64,000 nucleotides of DNA. It comes from Burkholderia contaminans (GTDB lineage Bacteria > Pseudomonadota > Gammaproteobacteria > Burkholderiales > Burkholderiaceae). The stretch covers positions 310,001-374,000 of the forward strand of contig NZ_CP090643.1 in NCBI RefSeq assembly GCF_029633825.1, in the 5' to 3' direction. Shown piece by piece: positions 63,910 to 64,000 of this stretch. Below the pieces are notes generated by a model. It ran no database searches. It was not told where the DNA came from and worked only from the letters and a program-made list of their open reading frames with translations. The stretch's first letter is position 1, and each line of letters starts with the position of its first letter. The position numbers and the translations under genes were made by a program.

Positions 63910-64000
63910 CTAAATTACCGGGCGGGTCCCGGATCGGGCCGGGCAGCGATGCAATTCCTGCTCGGTTTGAGACGACCGGAAGATCAGCTGCACGTAACTG

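Overview
The window is high-GC DNA of betaproteobacterial type, most likely Burkholderiales (Burkholderia, Paraburkholderia, Cupriavidus or Ralstonia relatives). The signs are a small DUF4148-like exported protein, an imuA-imuB-dnaE2 SOS mutagenesis cassette, and chr and mer metal-resistance loci of the kinds found on plasmids and islands of that order. No rRNA, tRNA, replication or conjugation gene was recognised. The stretch reads as accessory DNA: a plasmid or genomic island.

Region 1 (1-4257) is a rightward Tn7-like transposition module: tnsB (cut by the left window edge), tnsC and a tniQ/tnsD-type target selector. Region 2 (4419-34000) is a metal and stress resistance block. It holds a leftward chrB-chrA-chrC-MFS-YVTN operon whose last gene is split by a 2718-bp IS21-family element with a 7-bp target duplication. 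Next come a two-component system, a small secreted protein, a tripartite heavy-metal-type RND efflux operon, a DUF2127 protein, a second MFS transporter and a PAP2 phosphatase. They are followed by an NRAMP-family transporter with two leader ORFs, a dmeR-dmeF cobalt/nickel efflux pair, and a leftward merTPC(frameshifted)ABE operon with divergent merR. A broken EamA/DMT transporter remnant closes the block.

Region 3 (34244-40800) is the most unusual part. At least 21 very small rightward genes (48-156 codons) stand almost end to end, and nearly every stop codon is followed at once by a GGAAAA-type motif that also serves as ribosome binding site. Most products are unknown; one is a compact P-loop NTPase. 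Two degenerate gene copies at the right end show that units of the array duplicate and decay. Region 4 (40800-47057) is a leftward SOS module: imuA-imuB-dnaE2 behind a perfect LexA box, next to a YedK/HMCES-type SRAP gene.

Region 5 (47058-64000) is a rightward-biased collection of poorly characterised genes. They include a large protein with the N-terminal domain often labelled 'glyoxalase superfamily', small hypothetical genes, and a long protein with a DUF4297/Cap4-like nuclease domain that is a plausible anti-phage defence gene. A 24-bp perfect inverted repeat pair brackets the gene just before it. Further on lie an overlapping cluster of unknown genes, an OafA-type acyltransferase with a C-terminal SGNH domain, a lipoprotein, a protein made of six tandem zinc ribbons, a DUF3592 membrane protein and a glycine-rich unknown.
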